Positions 44,307 to 54,225 of a DNA stretch of 64,000 bases are shown piece by piece; the stretch's first letter is position 1, and every line of letters starts with the position of its first letter. Origin of the DNA: Ureibacillus aquaedulcis (GTDB taxonomy: Bacteria; Bacillota; Bacilli; Bacillales_A; Planococcaceae); NCBI RefSeq assembly GCF_030418165.1, contig NZ_JAUHTQ010000011.1, positions 1 to 64,000 on the forward strand. Direction: 5' to 3'. A program made the translations under genes and the position numbers. The notes under the pieces are model-generated. The model worked only from the letters and a program-made list of their open reading frames with translations, ran no database searches and had not been told where the DNA came from.

Positions 44307-44322
44307 AATTTTGCGCAAAATT
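44307..44322. promoter_or_regulatory. 16-bp palindrome, putative RocR enhancer site
   Basis: AATTTTGCGCAAAATT is a perfect palindrome 46 bp upstream of the -24 element of rocD and about 65 bp upstream of rocR. Its place between the divergent genes suits binding by the Fis-type domain of the activator. Confidence 0.6.
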
Positions 44323-44367
44323 ATTTGGCAAGTTCATAAAATTAGTTATTTTCATTGAAGGTTAAAG

Positions 44368-44385
44368 TTGGCATGAAAATTGCTT
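44368..44385 (+). promoter_or_regulatory. Sigma-54 promoter (-24/-12) of rocD
   Basis: TTGGCATGAAAATTGCTT matches the consensus TGGCAC-N5-TTGCW: GG at 44370-44371 and GC at 44382-44383 are spaced exactly as required. Transcription would start near 44395, 35 bp before the rocD ATG. Confidence 0.92.
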
Positions 44386-44429
44386 ATTAAAATATGATAC
44401 TAGAAAGAGAATTTTAAGGGGGAATTTAA

Positions 44430-45623
44430 ATGTCGACAAAATCAGCTAATGTAATCGAGCAAACAGAAAAATTTGGTGCACATAACTATCATCCACTGCC
44501 AATTGTGATTTCAGAAGCCGAGGGAGTATGGGTACAAGATCCTGAAGGCAATAAATATATGGATATGCTTTCTGCTTATTCTGCACTAAATCAAGGGCAT
44601 CGTCACCCTAAGATTATTGGGGCACTCATTGACCAAGCTAATCGTGCTACTTTAACTTCCCGTGCTTTCCATAATGACCAGCTTGGTCCATGGTATGAGA
44701 AGCTAACAAAAATAACTGGAAAAAATATGGTATTGCCAATGAATACGGGTGCTGAAGCTGTAGAATCTGCAATAAAAGTTGCACGTCGCTGGGCCTATAA
44801 TGTAAAAGGTGTAGAGGACAACAAGGCCGAAATTATCGGCTGTAATGGCAATTTCCACGGCCGGACAATGGGAGCAGTTTCCCTGTCATCTGATGCAGAA
44901 TACAAAAAAGGTTTTGGACCACTTCTGCCAGGATTCCAATTAATTCCTTACGGTGACGCCGAGGCTCTAAGGGCTGCGATTACGCCAAATACAGCAGCAT
45001 TTATCGTGGAGCCAATTCAGGGCGAAGCTGGAATTGTCATGCCTCCAAAAGGATTCTTAAAAGAAGTCGAACAGATCTGTAAAGAAAACAATGTCCTATT
45101 CATCGCTGATGAAATTCAAACCGGGCTTGCTCGTACAGGTAAAATGTTCGCTCACCAGTGGGAAGAGGTAAATCCAGACGTGATTATCCTTGGGAAGGCT
45201 CTTGGTGGAGGTGTATTGCCGATTTCCGCTGTTGTGGCAAATAGCGATATACTTGGCGTCTTAAACCCAGGTTCCCACGGTTCAACATTCGGCGGCAACC
45301 CGCTTGCTTGTGCAGTTTCAATCGCTTCATTAGAAGTTCTTGAAGAGGAAAGATTAACTGAACGCTCATTGGAATTGGGTAACTATTTCCAGGAACAATT
45401 ACGCTCCATTAACCACCCTTCCATTAAGGAAGTACGTGGCAGTGGATTATTTATTGGTGTAGAGTTAACGGTTCCTGCTCGTTCATTCTGTGAGCAATTA
45501 AAGGACCTGGGATTGTTATGCAAAGAGACTCATGATTTTGTCATTCGATTTGCTCCTCCATTAATCATTACAAAAGAAGAAATAGATTGGGCTTTAGAAA
45601 AAATCAAAACTGTATTTGCATAA
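44430..45623 (+). CDS. rocD: Ornithine aminotransferase
   Basis: A 397-residue class III PLP aminotransferase with the length usual for RocD. The cofactor lysine is in [15 protein letters not shown] near residue 260. Other landmarks are [33 protein letters not shown] and [13 protein letters not shown] with the [11 protein letters not shown] motif. It converts ornithine and 2-oxoglutarate to glutamate semialdehyde and glutamate in arginine breakdown. AAGGGGGAATTTAA precedes the ATG. Control by sigma-54 and the adjacent RocR-like activator is supported by the promoter. Confidence 0.95.
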   Translation: MSTKSANVIEQTEKFGAHNYHPLPIVISEAEGVWVQDPEGNKYMDMLSAYSALNQGHRHPKIIGALIDQANRATLTSRAFHNDQLGPWYEKLTKITGKNMVLPMNTGAEAVESAIKVARRWAYNVKGVEDNKAEIIGCNGNFHGRTMGAVSLSSDAEYKKGFGPLLPGFQLIPYGDAEALRAAITPNTAAFIVEPIQGEAGIVMPPKGFLKEVEQICKENNVLFIADEIQTGLARTGKMFAHQWEEVNPDVIILGKALGGGVLPISAVVANSDILGVLNPGSHGSTFGGNPLACAVSIASLEVLEEERLTERSLELGNYFQEQLRSINHPSIKEVRGSGLFIGVELTVPARSFCEQLKDLGLLCKETHDFVIRFAPPLIITKEEIDWALEKIKTVFA

Positions 45624-45629
45624 CAGGTA

Positions 45630-45668
45630 TCCAAAAAGGCTGTTCGAAATATTTTCGGATAGCCTTTT
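45630..45668 (+). terminator. Terminator of rocD
   Basis: AAAAAGGCT-CGAA and TTCG-AGCCTTTT arms just after the stop. Confidence 0.75.
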
Positions 45669-45709
45669 ACTTACGTTAAGATAGAAAAGAATCGAAAGGA
45701 GCCACGTTT

Positions 45710-46261
45710 ATGCAAACAATCTATATATCTGGATACCGTTCTCATGAACTCGGTATTTTTAATGATAAACATCCCGGCATACCGGTTATTAAGAAAGCAA
45801 TCGAAAATGAATTAAGAATTTTGTTTGACGAGGGGCTGGAATGGGTAGTGATTAGTGGGCAGCAAGGGGTAGAAACTTGGGCAGCAGAAGTCATAATTGA
45901 TTTGAAAAATGAATATCCTAATTTAAAATATTCCGTTATCACACCTTTTTTAGATCAGGAAAAGAACTGGAACGAGCAAAAACAGCAAAAATATCACGAT
46001 ATTGTTTCAAAGGCAGATTTTGTAACCAGTGTTACGAAAAGACCTTATGAGGCTCCTTGGCAATTTATCGAGAAAGATAAGTTCATTATTCAAAACACAG
46101 ATGGCTTGCTGTTGGTCTATGATGAAGACAATGAAGGCTCTCCGAAATATATAAAGAAACTTGCACAAAAGTATGAGGAGCAGCATAACTATAAGATAAT
46201 AGAAATTAATGCCTACGACTTACAATCGATTGCAGAGGAAATGCAAAGACAGGATTGGTAG
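45710..46261 (+). CDS. ypsA: YpsA / DUF1273 SLOG-fold protein
   Basis: A 183-residue protein of the YpsA family, with the Rossmann-like SLOG fold. Family segments are YISGYRSHELGIFNDKHPGI at the start, WVVISGQQGVETWAAEVIIDLK near residue 45 and YEAPWQFIEKDKFIIQNTDGLLLVYDEDNEG near 120-150. B. subtilis YpsA affects cell division and glucose-linked growth; its ligand is not established. AGGAGCCACGTTT precedes the ATG. Single gene. Confidence 0.9.
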   Translation: MQTIYISGYRSHELGIFNDKHPGIPVIKKAIENELRILFDEGLEWVVISGQQGVETWAAEVIIDLKNEYPNLKYSVITPFLDQEKNWNEQKQQKYHDIVSKADFVTSVTKRPYEAPWQFIEKDKFIIQNTDGLLLVYDEDNEGSPKYIKKLAQKYEEQHNYKIIEINAYDLQSIAEEMQRQDW

Positions 46262-46470
46262 CGCACATTTCATCTTGATAGTGTCGGTTGATGATTCACT
46301 TATTGTCCTCAGACATACCTTCTTCTTTCTTCACCCTTCTAGCTTGATCAATTATTCAATCGTTTTTTCTAAAAACAAAATAAATTGATTAAATTTTCTG
46401 TCTTTTTATTCTTTTTTTGTTATAATGATATGAAATCCAAAACATTAAGAATTTTGAAGGAGATGATGCT

Positions 46471-46779
46471 ATGCAGCAAATCAGATTTGTAAAGGAACCG
46501 AAACCGATCAATGTATCCCATGATACGTACAGAAGAGAGTGCTGTTACACTAGTGGAGTGCATATTCCATTTGATGATTTTGTAGGAATTTTGGAGAGCA
46601 TGTCCCATGATACGAAGCTTTATTTCGAATTCCATAATCCAGGAAAACAAATAGCTCGAGGCACTTATTTGAATGGGCATGCAGGTCTTGCAAAAAGTAT
46701 CGTAAATTACTATCAAAATACGAAAGACATGAATGTTAAAAGCGTAATCGGCCAAGACTTCTATGTTAAAATTGTTTAA
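46471..46779 (+). CDS. Hypothetical 102-residue protein
   Basis: A small soluble protein (MQQIRFVKEPKPINVSHDTY...) with two adjacent cysteines (RRECCYTSG) and HDTKLYFEFHNPG in the middle. AAGGAGATGATGCT gives a good SD. No TM segment and no recognised family. It stands alone; a hairpin (AAACACCGCTT/AAGCGGTGTTT, 46813-46861) follows. Confidence 0.6.
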   Translation: MQQIRFVKEPKPINVSHDTYRRECCYTSGVHIPFDDFVGILESMSHDTKLYFEFHNPGKQIARGTYLNGHAGLAKSIVNYYQNTKDMNVKSVIGQDFYVKIV

Positions 46780-46812
46780 TTTTGAGGTGACAATTAGGTG
46801 AATACCATGTAA

Positions 46813-46861
46813 AAACACCGCTTTGTTCGAATGCCATTGGCGCTTCGCTCAAGCGGTGTTT
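46813..46861. terminator. Bidirectional terminator-like hairpin
   Basis: AAACACCGCTT and AAGCGGTGTTT perfect arms, separating the plus-strand hypothetical gene from the convergent tusA-like gene. Confidence 0.7.
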
Positions 46862-46886
46862 ATATTATATTATATTATATTATATT
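46862..46886. repeat. (ATATT)5 pentanucleotide repeat
   Basis: Five exact ATATT units run into the stop codon of the tusA-like gene. Length changes would alter only the 3' untranslated spacing between the stop and the hairpin. Confidence 0.85.
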
Positions 46887-47109
46887 ATTTCTTTTGAATT
46901 GAAATTGTCCAAGATGCTTCATCTAATTGCTCGAAGTTCGTAACAGTATGACCAGCTTCTGCTGCCCAAGAAGGAATTGACTCTGTTCCTTGTGTGCAAT
47001 CAAATTCCACTACCAGTACATCACCCGAGTTCATTTCTTCAATCTCATTTTGTGCTTCTATTAGTGGAAATGGGCAAACCATTCCTTTTACCTCTAAAGT
47101 CTTTTGCAT
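46885..47109 (-). CDS. TusA-like sulfur carrier (TsuB/YeeD type)
   Basis: A 74-residue TusA-fold protein. The catalytic cysteine lies in the C-P-x-P motif of VKGMVCPFPLIEAQNEI near residue 12. Such proteins accept sulfur as a persulfide. It lies 21 bp downstream of a YeeE/TsuA-type membrane protein on the same strand, the thiosulfate uptake pair known as TsuA-TsuB (YeeE-YeeD). The SD is AGAGGAGGAAAAGTC. Confidence 0.9.
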   Translation of the reverse strand: MQKTLEVKGMVCPFPLIEAQNEIEEMNSGDVLVVEFDCTQGTESIPSWAAEAGHTVTNFEQLDEASWTISIQKK

Positions 47110-47130
47110 GACTTTTCCTCCTCTTAAAGT

Positions 47131-48204
47131 TTATGCAGGCGTTACCTGTTCTTTTAGTTTCGCTGCCTTTGCTTTTTGACGCGGGCGTACAAATACAAAG
47201 TAAGATGCTGTCCAAGTACCTAATATCATGAATACCAGACCAATCCAACCTTGCCAAGTCATCATTGCAGTCATTACCAACCCGTTCCCGATTGAACAGC
47301 CACCTGCAAGACTTGCACCGACACCCATTAAATTCCCGCCGATAAAGCTATTAATCCCAGTTTTTACATCAGGCATTCTGAAACGGAATTCTTTACTTGC
47401 TTTCGCCGCAATAAATGATCCTGCAAAAATGCCCAGTACCAAGAATACACCCCAGTTTAGGTTACCTTGATCACCCGTAGTTAAATATTGAAGAATATTA
47501 GCTGATGGTGTTGTAATCCCCAAACCAAAGACACGTCCTGTTGCGGCACTTAATGGCCATGCAATTAAAGCAATGATACCGACTAATGTTGCCGTTACAA
47601 ATGGATGCCAACGTTTTTCAAATAAAATGTGAGCTAATCCCGTACGTTTCGGTTTTAAAGAGGGAACAACTACTTTAGGCTTAGTTAGTTGTTTATATAC
47701 AATAAATCCAACGATCGCAACGAATGGGAGAATGATTACCCAATGGTTGATGCCAAAAGTTTCGGCAATTGAGTTAGTTGGGAATACGGCGCTTGCCTGT
47801 GCTTGTTGATTGAAAGGTGCAAAAACACCTGACTTCATCATTGTACTCATTAACATATAGCCAGCTAATGCGATCCAGCTACCAATTAAGCCTTCCCCGG
47901 CACGATACCAAGTACCAGTTGCACAGCCTCCCGCTAGAATAATCCCAATACCGAAAATAAATGAACCAATTATGACCGAAAGAATTGGTAAAGAGCCAGC
48001 AGAATATTCAAATACACCTAAATCTATAAGTAAAAATACTCCCACACTTTGCACAGCAATGGCAATTAGCAGTGCATAAAACATGCGGTTATTTTTTGCT
48101 ATATACATATCACGGAATCCACCTGTTAAACAAAAACGACCTCTTTGCATAACGAAGCCCAGTAATGCTCCACAAAGTAGTCCGGTAATTATCATGTAAG
48201 ACAC
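47131..48204 (-). CDS. tsuA: YeeE/YedE (TsuA) thiosulfate transporter
   Basis: A 357-residue membrane protein with about nine TM or half-TM helices. The conserved cysteine motifs of TsuA are visible: GRFCLTGGFRD near the start, GGCATGTWYRAGEG near residue 92 and LAGGCSIGNGLV near residue 305. In TsuA these cysteines pass thiosulfate through the membrane. The GTG start follows GGGAGTGAGATT. It forms an operon with the TusA-like carrier and should supply reduced sulfur for cysteine synthesis. Confidence 0.9.
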   Translation of the reverse strand: MSYMIITGLLCGALLGFVMQRGRFCLTGGFRDMYIAKNNRMFYALLIAIAVQSVGVFLLIDLGVFEYSAGSLPILSVIIGSFIFGIGIILAGGCATGTWYRAGEGLIGSWIALAGYMLMSTMMKSGVFAPFNQQAQASAVFPTNSIAETFGINHWVIILPFVAIVGFIVYKQLTKPKVVVPSLKPKRTGLAHILFEKRWHPFVTATLVGIIALIAWPLSAATGRVFGLGITTPSANILQYLTTGDQGNLNWGVFLVLGIFAGSFIAAKASKEFRFRMPDVKTGINSFIGGNLMGVGASLAGGCSIGNGLVMTAMMTWQGWIGLVFMILGTWTASYFVFVRPRQKAKAAKLKEQVTPA

Positions 48205-48387
48205 AATCTCACTCCCTATTCAATTTTAATTCATAGTAAATCGATATGATTATATTACATTGCGAATTACTAGTTTACAATAGTTTTTTTGTATACAAAA
48301 ATAAAAATAGTCTATTTAGCTCATTACTATGCCATATTTTTGAAAACTCAATTTCTTAATAAACATGAATAATCTATCTGAAAAGTG

Positions 48388-48416
48388 TTGACAATTTAAT
48401 TGATAATGATTATCAT
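48388..48416 (+). promoter_or_regulatory. Promoter of fumC
   Basis: TTGACA (48388-48393), a 17-nt spacer and TATCAT (48411-48416). The -10 lies inside the Fur box. Transcription would start near 48423, leaving a leader of about 148 nt. Confidence 0.7.
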
Positions 48417-48420
48417 TATC
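48402..48420. promoter_or_regulatory. Fur box
   Basis: GATAATGATTATCATTATC differs from the 19-bp Fur consensus GATAATGATAATCATTATC at a single central base. It covers the -10 region of the fumC promoter, so Fur with iron should block transcription. Confidence 0.9.
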
Positions 48421-48435
48421 GTATAAAGTTACTCT

Positions 48436-48507
48436 TTCGAGACGAACCCCTCAGACTCTCGAATAAATTTGATGGAAAATGGCAAATCTACTAAAGGTTT
48501 GCCATTT
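48436..48507 (+). other. Two stem-loops in the fumC leader
   Basis: TTCGAGA (48436-48442) pairs with TCTCGAA (48457-48463); AAATGGCAAA (48477-48486) pairs with TTTGCCATTT (48498-48507). The second has no proper T tract, so it is not a clear terminator. Both lie between promoter and gene. Confidence 0.6.
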
Positions 48508-48570
48508 GCTATTTTGGCTTCTAATTTCGGGTATAGCATACATATATACTATTAAAGGAGTGTTGATAGA

Positions 48571-49962
48571 ATGGAATTTCGTATTGAAAAAGATACACTG
48601 GGTGAAGTACGTGTACCAGCAGACAAAATTTGGGGCGCTCAAACTCAGCGAAGTAGAGAAAACTTTCAAATTGGCGAAGAAAAAATGCCGATTGAAATTA
48701 TACGTGCTTTTGCAACTTTAAAAAAATCAGCTGCAATTGCAAATAAAAAATTAGGCAAGCTTGCCGCTGTTAAAGCGGATGCTATTGTTGCTGCAGCTGA
48801 TGAAATTCTTGCCGGTAAATGGGACGAACACTTCCCTCTAGTAGTATGGCAAACAGGCAGTGGTACACAATCCAATATGAATGTAAATGAAGTGATTGCC
48901 TTCCGTGCCAACCAATTGCTTGAAGAACAAGGCAGTGCCGAGCGAATTCACCCGAATGACGATGTAAACAAATCACAAAGCTCAAACGATACATTCCCTA
49001 CTGCTTTGCATATCGCTGCGGTTGAAATTGTTGAAAACTATTTAATGCCCCGACTTCAACTATTAAAAGCGACTTTGAAAGAAAAGTCGGATGCATTTAA
49101 CGATATTATTAAAATTGGTCGCACTCACTTACAGGATGCTACACCTCTGACGTTAGGCCAGGAAATTAGCGGCTGGCATCATATGCTTGTTAAATCCGAA
49201 AAGATGATTATGGTCAATACGCAATTTTTAAAGGATCTTGCTATTGGTGGAACTGCTGTTGGTACAGGCATTAATGCACATCCCAAGTTTGGCGACATGG
49301 TTGCACAAGAGATAAGTTCCTTAACCGGCATGTCCTTTAAGTCTTCAGAAAACAAATTCCACGCACTAACGAGCCATGATGAAATCGTATCAGCTCATGG
49401 TGCATTGAAGGCTCTTGCAGTGGATTTAATGAAGATTGCAAACGATGTACGTTGGCTGGCAAGTGGACCAAGAAGCGGAATTGGCGAAATTACGATTCCT
49501 GAGAACGAACCTGGAAGTTCCATTATGCCAGGGAAAGTCAACCCTACTCAAAGTGAAGCGATGACAATGGTTGTCACGCAAGTGGTTGGAAATGATGCAA
49601 CAATTGCTTTTGCTGCCTCCCAAGGGAATTTCGAGTTAAATGTCTTTAAGCCTGTTATCATTTATAATTTCCTGCAATCTGCTCGTCTTCTAGCCGATTC
49701 AATGAAGTCATTTAACGATAACTGTGCAATTGGAATCGAGCCAAATAAAGAGGTACTTGAACGAAACCTTGAAAATTCATTGATGCTAGTCACGGCCCTG
49801 AACCCTTATATTGGCTATGAAAATGCCGCAAAAATTGCGAAAAAAGCTCACAAGGATGGTACGACTTTAAAAGAGGCAACCCTTTCGCTTGGATTATTAA
49901 CGGAAGAACAATTCGATGAATATATCGATCCGAAGAAAATGATTTATCCAAATGCGGAGTAA
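48571..49962 (+). CDS. fumC: Class II fumarate hydratase
   Basis: A 463-residue iron-independent fumarase, usual length. The superfamily signature [11 protein letters not shown] is near residue 320; further landmarks are [36 protein letters not shown] and [18 protein letters not shown]. It interconverts fumarate and malate in the citrate cycle as a cytosolic tetramer. AAAGGAGTGTTGATAGA precedes the ATG. The Fur box upstream predicts higher expression when iron is scarce, which suits an enzyme that needs no iron-sulfur cluster. A terminator follows. Confidence 0.95.
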   Translation: MEFRIEKDTLGEVRVPADKIWGAQTQRSRENFQIGEEKMPIEIIRAFATLKKSAAIANKKLGKLAAVKADAIVAAADEILAGKWDEHFPLVVWQTGSGTQSNMNVNEVIAFRANQLLEEQGSAERIHPNDDVNKSQSSNDTFPTALHIAAVEIVENYLMPRLQLLKATLKEKSDAFNDIIKIGRTHLQDATPLTLGQEISGWHHMLVKSEKMIMVNTQFLKDLAIGGTAVGTGINAHPKFGDMVAQEISSLTGMSFKSSENKFHALTSHDEIVSAHGALKALAVDLMKIANDVRWLASGPRSGIGEITIPENEPGSSIMPGKVNPTQSEAMTMVVTQVVGNDATIAFAASQGNFELNVFKPVIIYNFLQSARLLADSMKSFNDNCAIGIEPNKEVLERNLENSLMLVTALNPYIGYENAAKIAKKAHKDGTTLKEATLSLGLLTEEQFDEYIDPKKMIYPNAE

Positions 49963-49994
49963 TCATACTTTGCAAGAATAAGGCAGTTCATTGT

Positions 49995-50035
49995 AAACCA
50001 GGCTGGAAAAAACGTTATGCTTCCGCCTGGTTTTT
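49995..50035 (+). terminator. Terminator of fumC
   Basis: AACCAGGC and GCCTGGTT arms, followed by TTT. Confidence 0.8.
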
Positions 50036-50079
50036 GATGTTTTGGGAGAGCTGGGTGATGTTTTCTTCATCTGGGGATT

Positions 50080-50704
50080 GAACTGTGTTTCGGAATGGAT
50101 ATGCTCCTAACTACGTTTCATCCTTCATATGTACATCACTTTAAAATGGATTTTACTCCATAACACGTTTCATCACTCTTATGAACATCACTTTGGAATG
50201 GACTTTTCTCCAAAACGCGTTTCATCCCCCTTATGAACATCATTTTGGAATGGATTTTGCTCCAAAACGCGTTTCATCCCCCTTATGAACATCACTTTAA
50301 AATGGACTTTGCTCCAAAACGCGTTTCATCCCCCTTATGAACATTATTTTGGAATGGATTTTGCCTCCAAAACGCGTTTCATCCCCCTTATGAACATCAT
50401 TTTGGAATGGATTTTGCTCCAAAACGCGTTTCATCCGCCTTATGAACATCATCTTGGAATGGATTTTGCTCCAAGACGCGTTTCATCCCCCTTATGAACA
50501 TCATTTTGGAATGGATTTTGCTCCAAAACGCGTTTCCATCCCCCTTATGAACATCACTTTAAAATGGACTTTGCTCCAAAACGCGTTTCATCCCCCTTAT
50601 GAACATCACTTTAAAATGGACTTTGCTCCAAAACGCGTTTCATCCCCCTTATGAACATCATTTTGGAATAGATTTTGCCTCTAAAACGCGTTTCATGAAT
50701 GTTA
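50080..50704. repeat. Array C: about 12 tandem units of 52 bp
   Basis: Units beginning GAACATCA start at about 50131, 50183, 50235, 50287, 50339, 50392, 50444, 50496, 50549, 50601 and 50653, with a degenerate one near 50080. Conserved parts are TTTGCTCCAAAACGCGTTTC and ATCCCCCTTATGAACATCA. TTCAT-cccccct(t)-ATGAA forms a small hairpin at each unit border; in one subtype TTTTGGA pairs with TCCAAAA. Two subtypes (CATTTTGGAATGG, CACTTTAAAATGG) are interspersed. The array lies between fumC and the fructokinase, both rightward. Confidence 0.93.
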
Positions 50705-50787
50705 TGCCTCCTAAGTCTTTGCCTTCTACCTTTCCTACTGAAGCTTTATAATGGAAATAAATTCGCAATTAGAAAGGAATTACTCCC

Positions 50788-51738
50788 ATGAACCATCCAA
50801 TTTTATGTATAGGGGAACTTTTGATCGATTTTTTCAGCATTGATCGAAAGGCAAGCTTGTTAGATAGCGATACGTTTACGAAAAGAGCTGGAGGAGCCCC
50901 AGCAAATGTCTGTGCTGCAATCGCGAAACTTGGTGGAGAAGCTCATTTTTGTGGTAAAGTCGGTAATGATGCCTTTGGCGATTTTCTTCAAAACACGCTG
51001 GAGCAACTAAATGTACATACAACTCTCCTATTAAAGGATAATAGCCATCCCACCACTTTGGCCTTTGTTTCATTGCAGGAGGATGGACAGCGTGATTTTA
51101 TTTTCAATCGTGGTGCTGATGCCAATTTGTCGGTTGAGGATGTACCGCTTCATATTTTCAATACGGTGAAGCTTGTCCACTTTGGCTCTGCCACCGCCCT
51201 TCTTCCAGGTCCATTACAACAGACTTATAGAACATTGCTTGATGCAGCTAAAGACAATCAGTGCTATATCTCTTTTGATCCTAATTTTCGTTCCGACTTG
51301 TGGAAAGGCCATGAAGCTGAATTCGTAAAGTTGGCTCGGGATTTAATCGCCAAATGTGATTTTTTAAAGGTAAGTGATGAAGAGCTGTTTCTATTAACCA
51401 ATGAAAAGGATATACCAAAAGCAGTTACCGAGCTCCACAACCTTGGTGCTAAATGCATTGCAATCACTCTTGGAAAAGATGGGACTTACCTTTCCTGCAA
51501 AGGCGCCGCTACCATTATCCCTAGTATCCCGATACAAGCCGTGGATACAACAGGAGCTGGCGATGCCTTTGTTGGGGCAACTCTTTATCAGCTTGGTAAA
51601 TTGGATAGTCCTGAATCATTAAGCTATCAGGATTGGCAAGACATTGTACAATTTAGCAATAAGGCAGCCGCAAAGGTTTGCGAAAAAGTTGGGGCCATTG
51701 AGGCATTACCTACCTTAGGGGAAATTCAAAGCATTTAA
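50788..51738 (+). CDS. Fructokinase (PfkB family sugar kinase)
   Basis: A 316-residue PfkB/ribokinase-family kinase. The N-terminal signature is KRAGGAPANVCAAIAKLGGEAHFCGKVGNDAFGDF; the ATP-site and catalytic-base motif is AVDTTGAGDAFVGA near residue 250. Overall sequence is closest to ScrK-type fructokinases, giving fructose 6-phosphate; other hexoses cannot be excluded. AAAGGAATTACTCCC precedes the ATG. No sugar transporter is adjacent. Confidence 0.87.
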   Translation: MNHPILCIGELLIDFFSIDRKASLLDSDTFTKRAGGAPANVCAAIAKLGGEAHFCGKVGNDAFGDFLQNTLEQLNVHTTLLLKDNSHPTTLAFVSLQEDGQRDFIFNRGADANLSVEDVPLHIFNTVKLVHFGSATALLPGPLQQTYRTLLDAAKDNQCYISFDPNFRSDLWKGHEAEFVKLARDLIAKCDFLKVSDEELFLLTNEKDIPKAVTELHNLGAKCIAITLGKDGTYLSCKGAATIIPSIPIQAVDTTGAGDAFVGATLYQLGKLDSPESLSYQDWQDIVQFSNKAAAKVCEKVGAIEALPTLGEIQSI

Positions 51739-51779
51739 AAAGGGTAATCTCATGGGGCGTGACACCCTATGAGATTACC
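51739..51779. terminator. Bidirectional terminator
   Basis: AGGGTAATCTCAT and ATGAGATTACCCT arms between the convergent fructokinase and pbuX genes. Confidence 0.92.
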
Positions 51780-51788
51780 CTGTATATT

Positions 51789-53090
51789 TTACTCTACTTC
51801 CAATGTTGGTGTGTGCATGGCATCTACTTTTTTCGGTCCAATCATGTTAAATAGAATATTTAAGACAATTGCCGTTACGGAGCCACATACAATTCCGTTT
51901 GAAGTTAAAACTGAAGCCCATTCCGGTAATACCGCGAAGATGTTTGGAACAAATACAACTCCTGCACCTAAACCAACTGCAATTGCTGCTACCATTGCAT
52001 TCTCTGGAGAACGCATAATTTCAGGCGCAAGCATTGTAATTCCTTGAGTTACAACCATACCGAACATCGCTAGCATTGCCCCGCCCAATACAGCAGTTGG
52101 AATAATTGTTGTTAGTGCTGCTACTTTTGGCAAGAAACCAAGTACTACTAACATAGCACCTGTAATGAAGATTACTTTACGCTCTTTAACACCTGTCATT
52201 TTAATTAGTCCAACATTTTGAGAAAATGTTGTGTAAGGGAAGGCGTTAAAAATCCCGCCAATGATTGAAGCTAAACCTTCCGAACGATATCCACGCGATA
52301 AATCTTTTGAGTCTACTGATTTCTTTGTAATATCACTTAGCGCGAAATAAACACCTGATGATTCTACTAAAGATACCATTGCTACTAATGTCATTGTAAT
52401 AATTGCACCCACATCAAATGTTGGTGTTCCAAAGTAGAATGGTTGCACCATATGGAACCAAGAAGCATCCATAACTGGCGCAAAGTCGACCTTCCCTAGG
52501 AAAGCTGCAATAACCGTCCCTACTATTAGTCCAAGCAATATCGAAATAGAACGAACAAACCCTGTAGTAAAACGATAGATTAATAGAATGAAAAGCAATG
52601 TAAGCATAGCCAGGAATACATTTGAAGCTGAACCAAAATCAGCTGCACCTTGACCGCCACCCATGTTGTTCACTGCTACTGGAATTAATGAAATACCGAT
52701 GATTGTTACGACAGATCCTGTTACGATTGGGGGGAAGAATTTCACTAGTTTCCCAAAAACACCGGAGATTATAATAACAATTATCCCTGAAGCAATGATT
52801 GCCCCATAAATAGCGCCAATTCCTTTATCAGAACCAATTGCAATAATTGGACTTACCGCCGTAAACGTACAGCCTAATACAACCGGTAAACCGATACCAA
52901 ATGCTTTCCCTCTCATGACTTGTAAAAGAGTTGCAATACCACACATCATAATATCAATTGCTACTAAATACGTCATTTGCGTTGAGTCGAATCCTAAAGC
53001 CCCTCCGATAATCAATGGAACTAAAATGGCGCCCGCATACATCGCAAGTAAATGTTGAATACCAAGTGTTGTTGCTTTTACATTATTCAT
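51789..53090 (-). CDS. pbuX: Xanthine permease (NCS2 family)
   Basis: A 433-residue nucleobase:cation symporter with about 14 TM segments. NCS2 marks are VGLVESSGVYFALSDI-type sequence (here MVSLVESSGVYFAL) and GIFNAFPYTTFSQNVGLI, the xanthine/urate subgroup signature. It lies 41 bp downstream of xpt under a guanine riboswitch, as in the xpt-pbuX operon of B. subtilis, which supports xanthine as substrate. AGGAGGATATTGTTCAC precedes the ATG. Confidence 0.93.
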   Translation of the reverse strand: MNNVKATTLGIQHLLAMYAGAILVPLIIGGALGFDSTQMTYLVAIDIMMCGIATLLQVMRGKAFGIGLPVVLGCTFTAVSPIIAIGSDKGIGAIYGAIIASGIIVIIISGVFGKLVKFFPPIVTGSVVTIIGISLIPVAVNNMGGGQGAADFGSASNVFLAMLTLLFILLIYRFTTGFVRSISILLGLIVGTVIAAFLGKVDFAPVMDASWFHMVQPFYFGTPTFDVGAIITMTLVAMVSLVESSGVYFALSDITKKSVDSKDLSRGYRSEGLASIIGGIFNAFPYTTFSQNVGLIKMTGVKERKVIFITGAMLVVLGFLPKVAALTTIIPTAVLGGAMLAMFGMVVTQGITMLAPEIMRSPENAMVAAIAVGLGAGVVFVPNIFAVLPEWASVLTSNGIVCGSVTAIVLNILFNMIGPKKVDAMHTPTLEVE

Positions 53091-53131
53091 GTGAACAATA
53101 TCCTCCTAATGTTCTACCGATGTAGTTGTTA

Positions 53132-53764
<633 letters not shown>

Positions 53765-53840
53765 TTAATATAGTGCGCAGCTTATATGGTAGGCTGCGGT
53801 ATTGGATAGTGATTCTCCATCCTAATCCTTAGTAAATAAC

Positions 53841-53893
53841 AAAAAAAACTCGAAAAACTTATTCCGCTATGAGCAGAACAAGTCTTTCGAGTT
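53841..53893 (-). terminator. Riboswitch expression-platform terminator
   Basis: On the minus strand AACTCGAAAGACTTGTT and AATAAGTTTTTCGAGTT form a long stem followed by T7. It stands between aptamer and xpt and should form when purine is bound. Confidence 0.88.
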
Positions 53894-53956
53894 GAAGGTT
53901 CGAAAGTTAATAGAGTCGAAATTGCTTATAACAGTGCATTCGAATCTAAACATTGT

Positions 53957-54031
53957 CTCTCTCATAGTCAACTTATTTACGGTAAGTCGGTAGAAACTTG
54001 CGAGCCATATCCTCGCCATTATATGAGTGAA
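53957..54031 (-). promoter_or_regulatory. Guanine-class purine riboswitch aptamer
   Basis: The minus strand shows the core in order: CACTCATATAAT, then GGATATGG, GTTTCTACC, CCGTAAA and GACTATGAG closing the P1 stem (CTCAT/ATGAG). The C in GACTATG is the base that pairs with guanine or xanthine; adenine riboswitches have T. It controls xpt-pbuX. Confidence 0.95.
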
Positions 54032-54225
54032 ATATTAAAGCTGTTGTGAACAGCTAAATGTTAAGTTTTCGTTAAGAATGTCCTCATTATAAACATGGAT
54101 TCGATTGAATGCAATAACATACTAAATAATAAAATGATTCTAATTATTCGGAAATTAGCTATTTATTATATGAACTCCCAGTATAATGTTCGTCTTTACT
54201 TCCAAAATACCCTTTTTATTGCCGA

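Noticed and set aside
50285-50654. Two 70-residue frames rich in HPPYEHH repeats
   Set aside because: They are translations of the 52-bp array C. The period is not a multiple of three, single-base length changes between units break the frame, and there is no credible SD.
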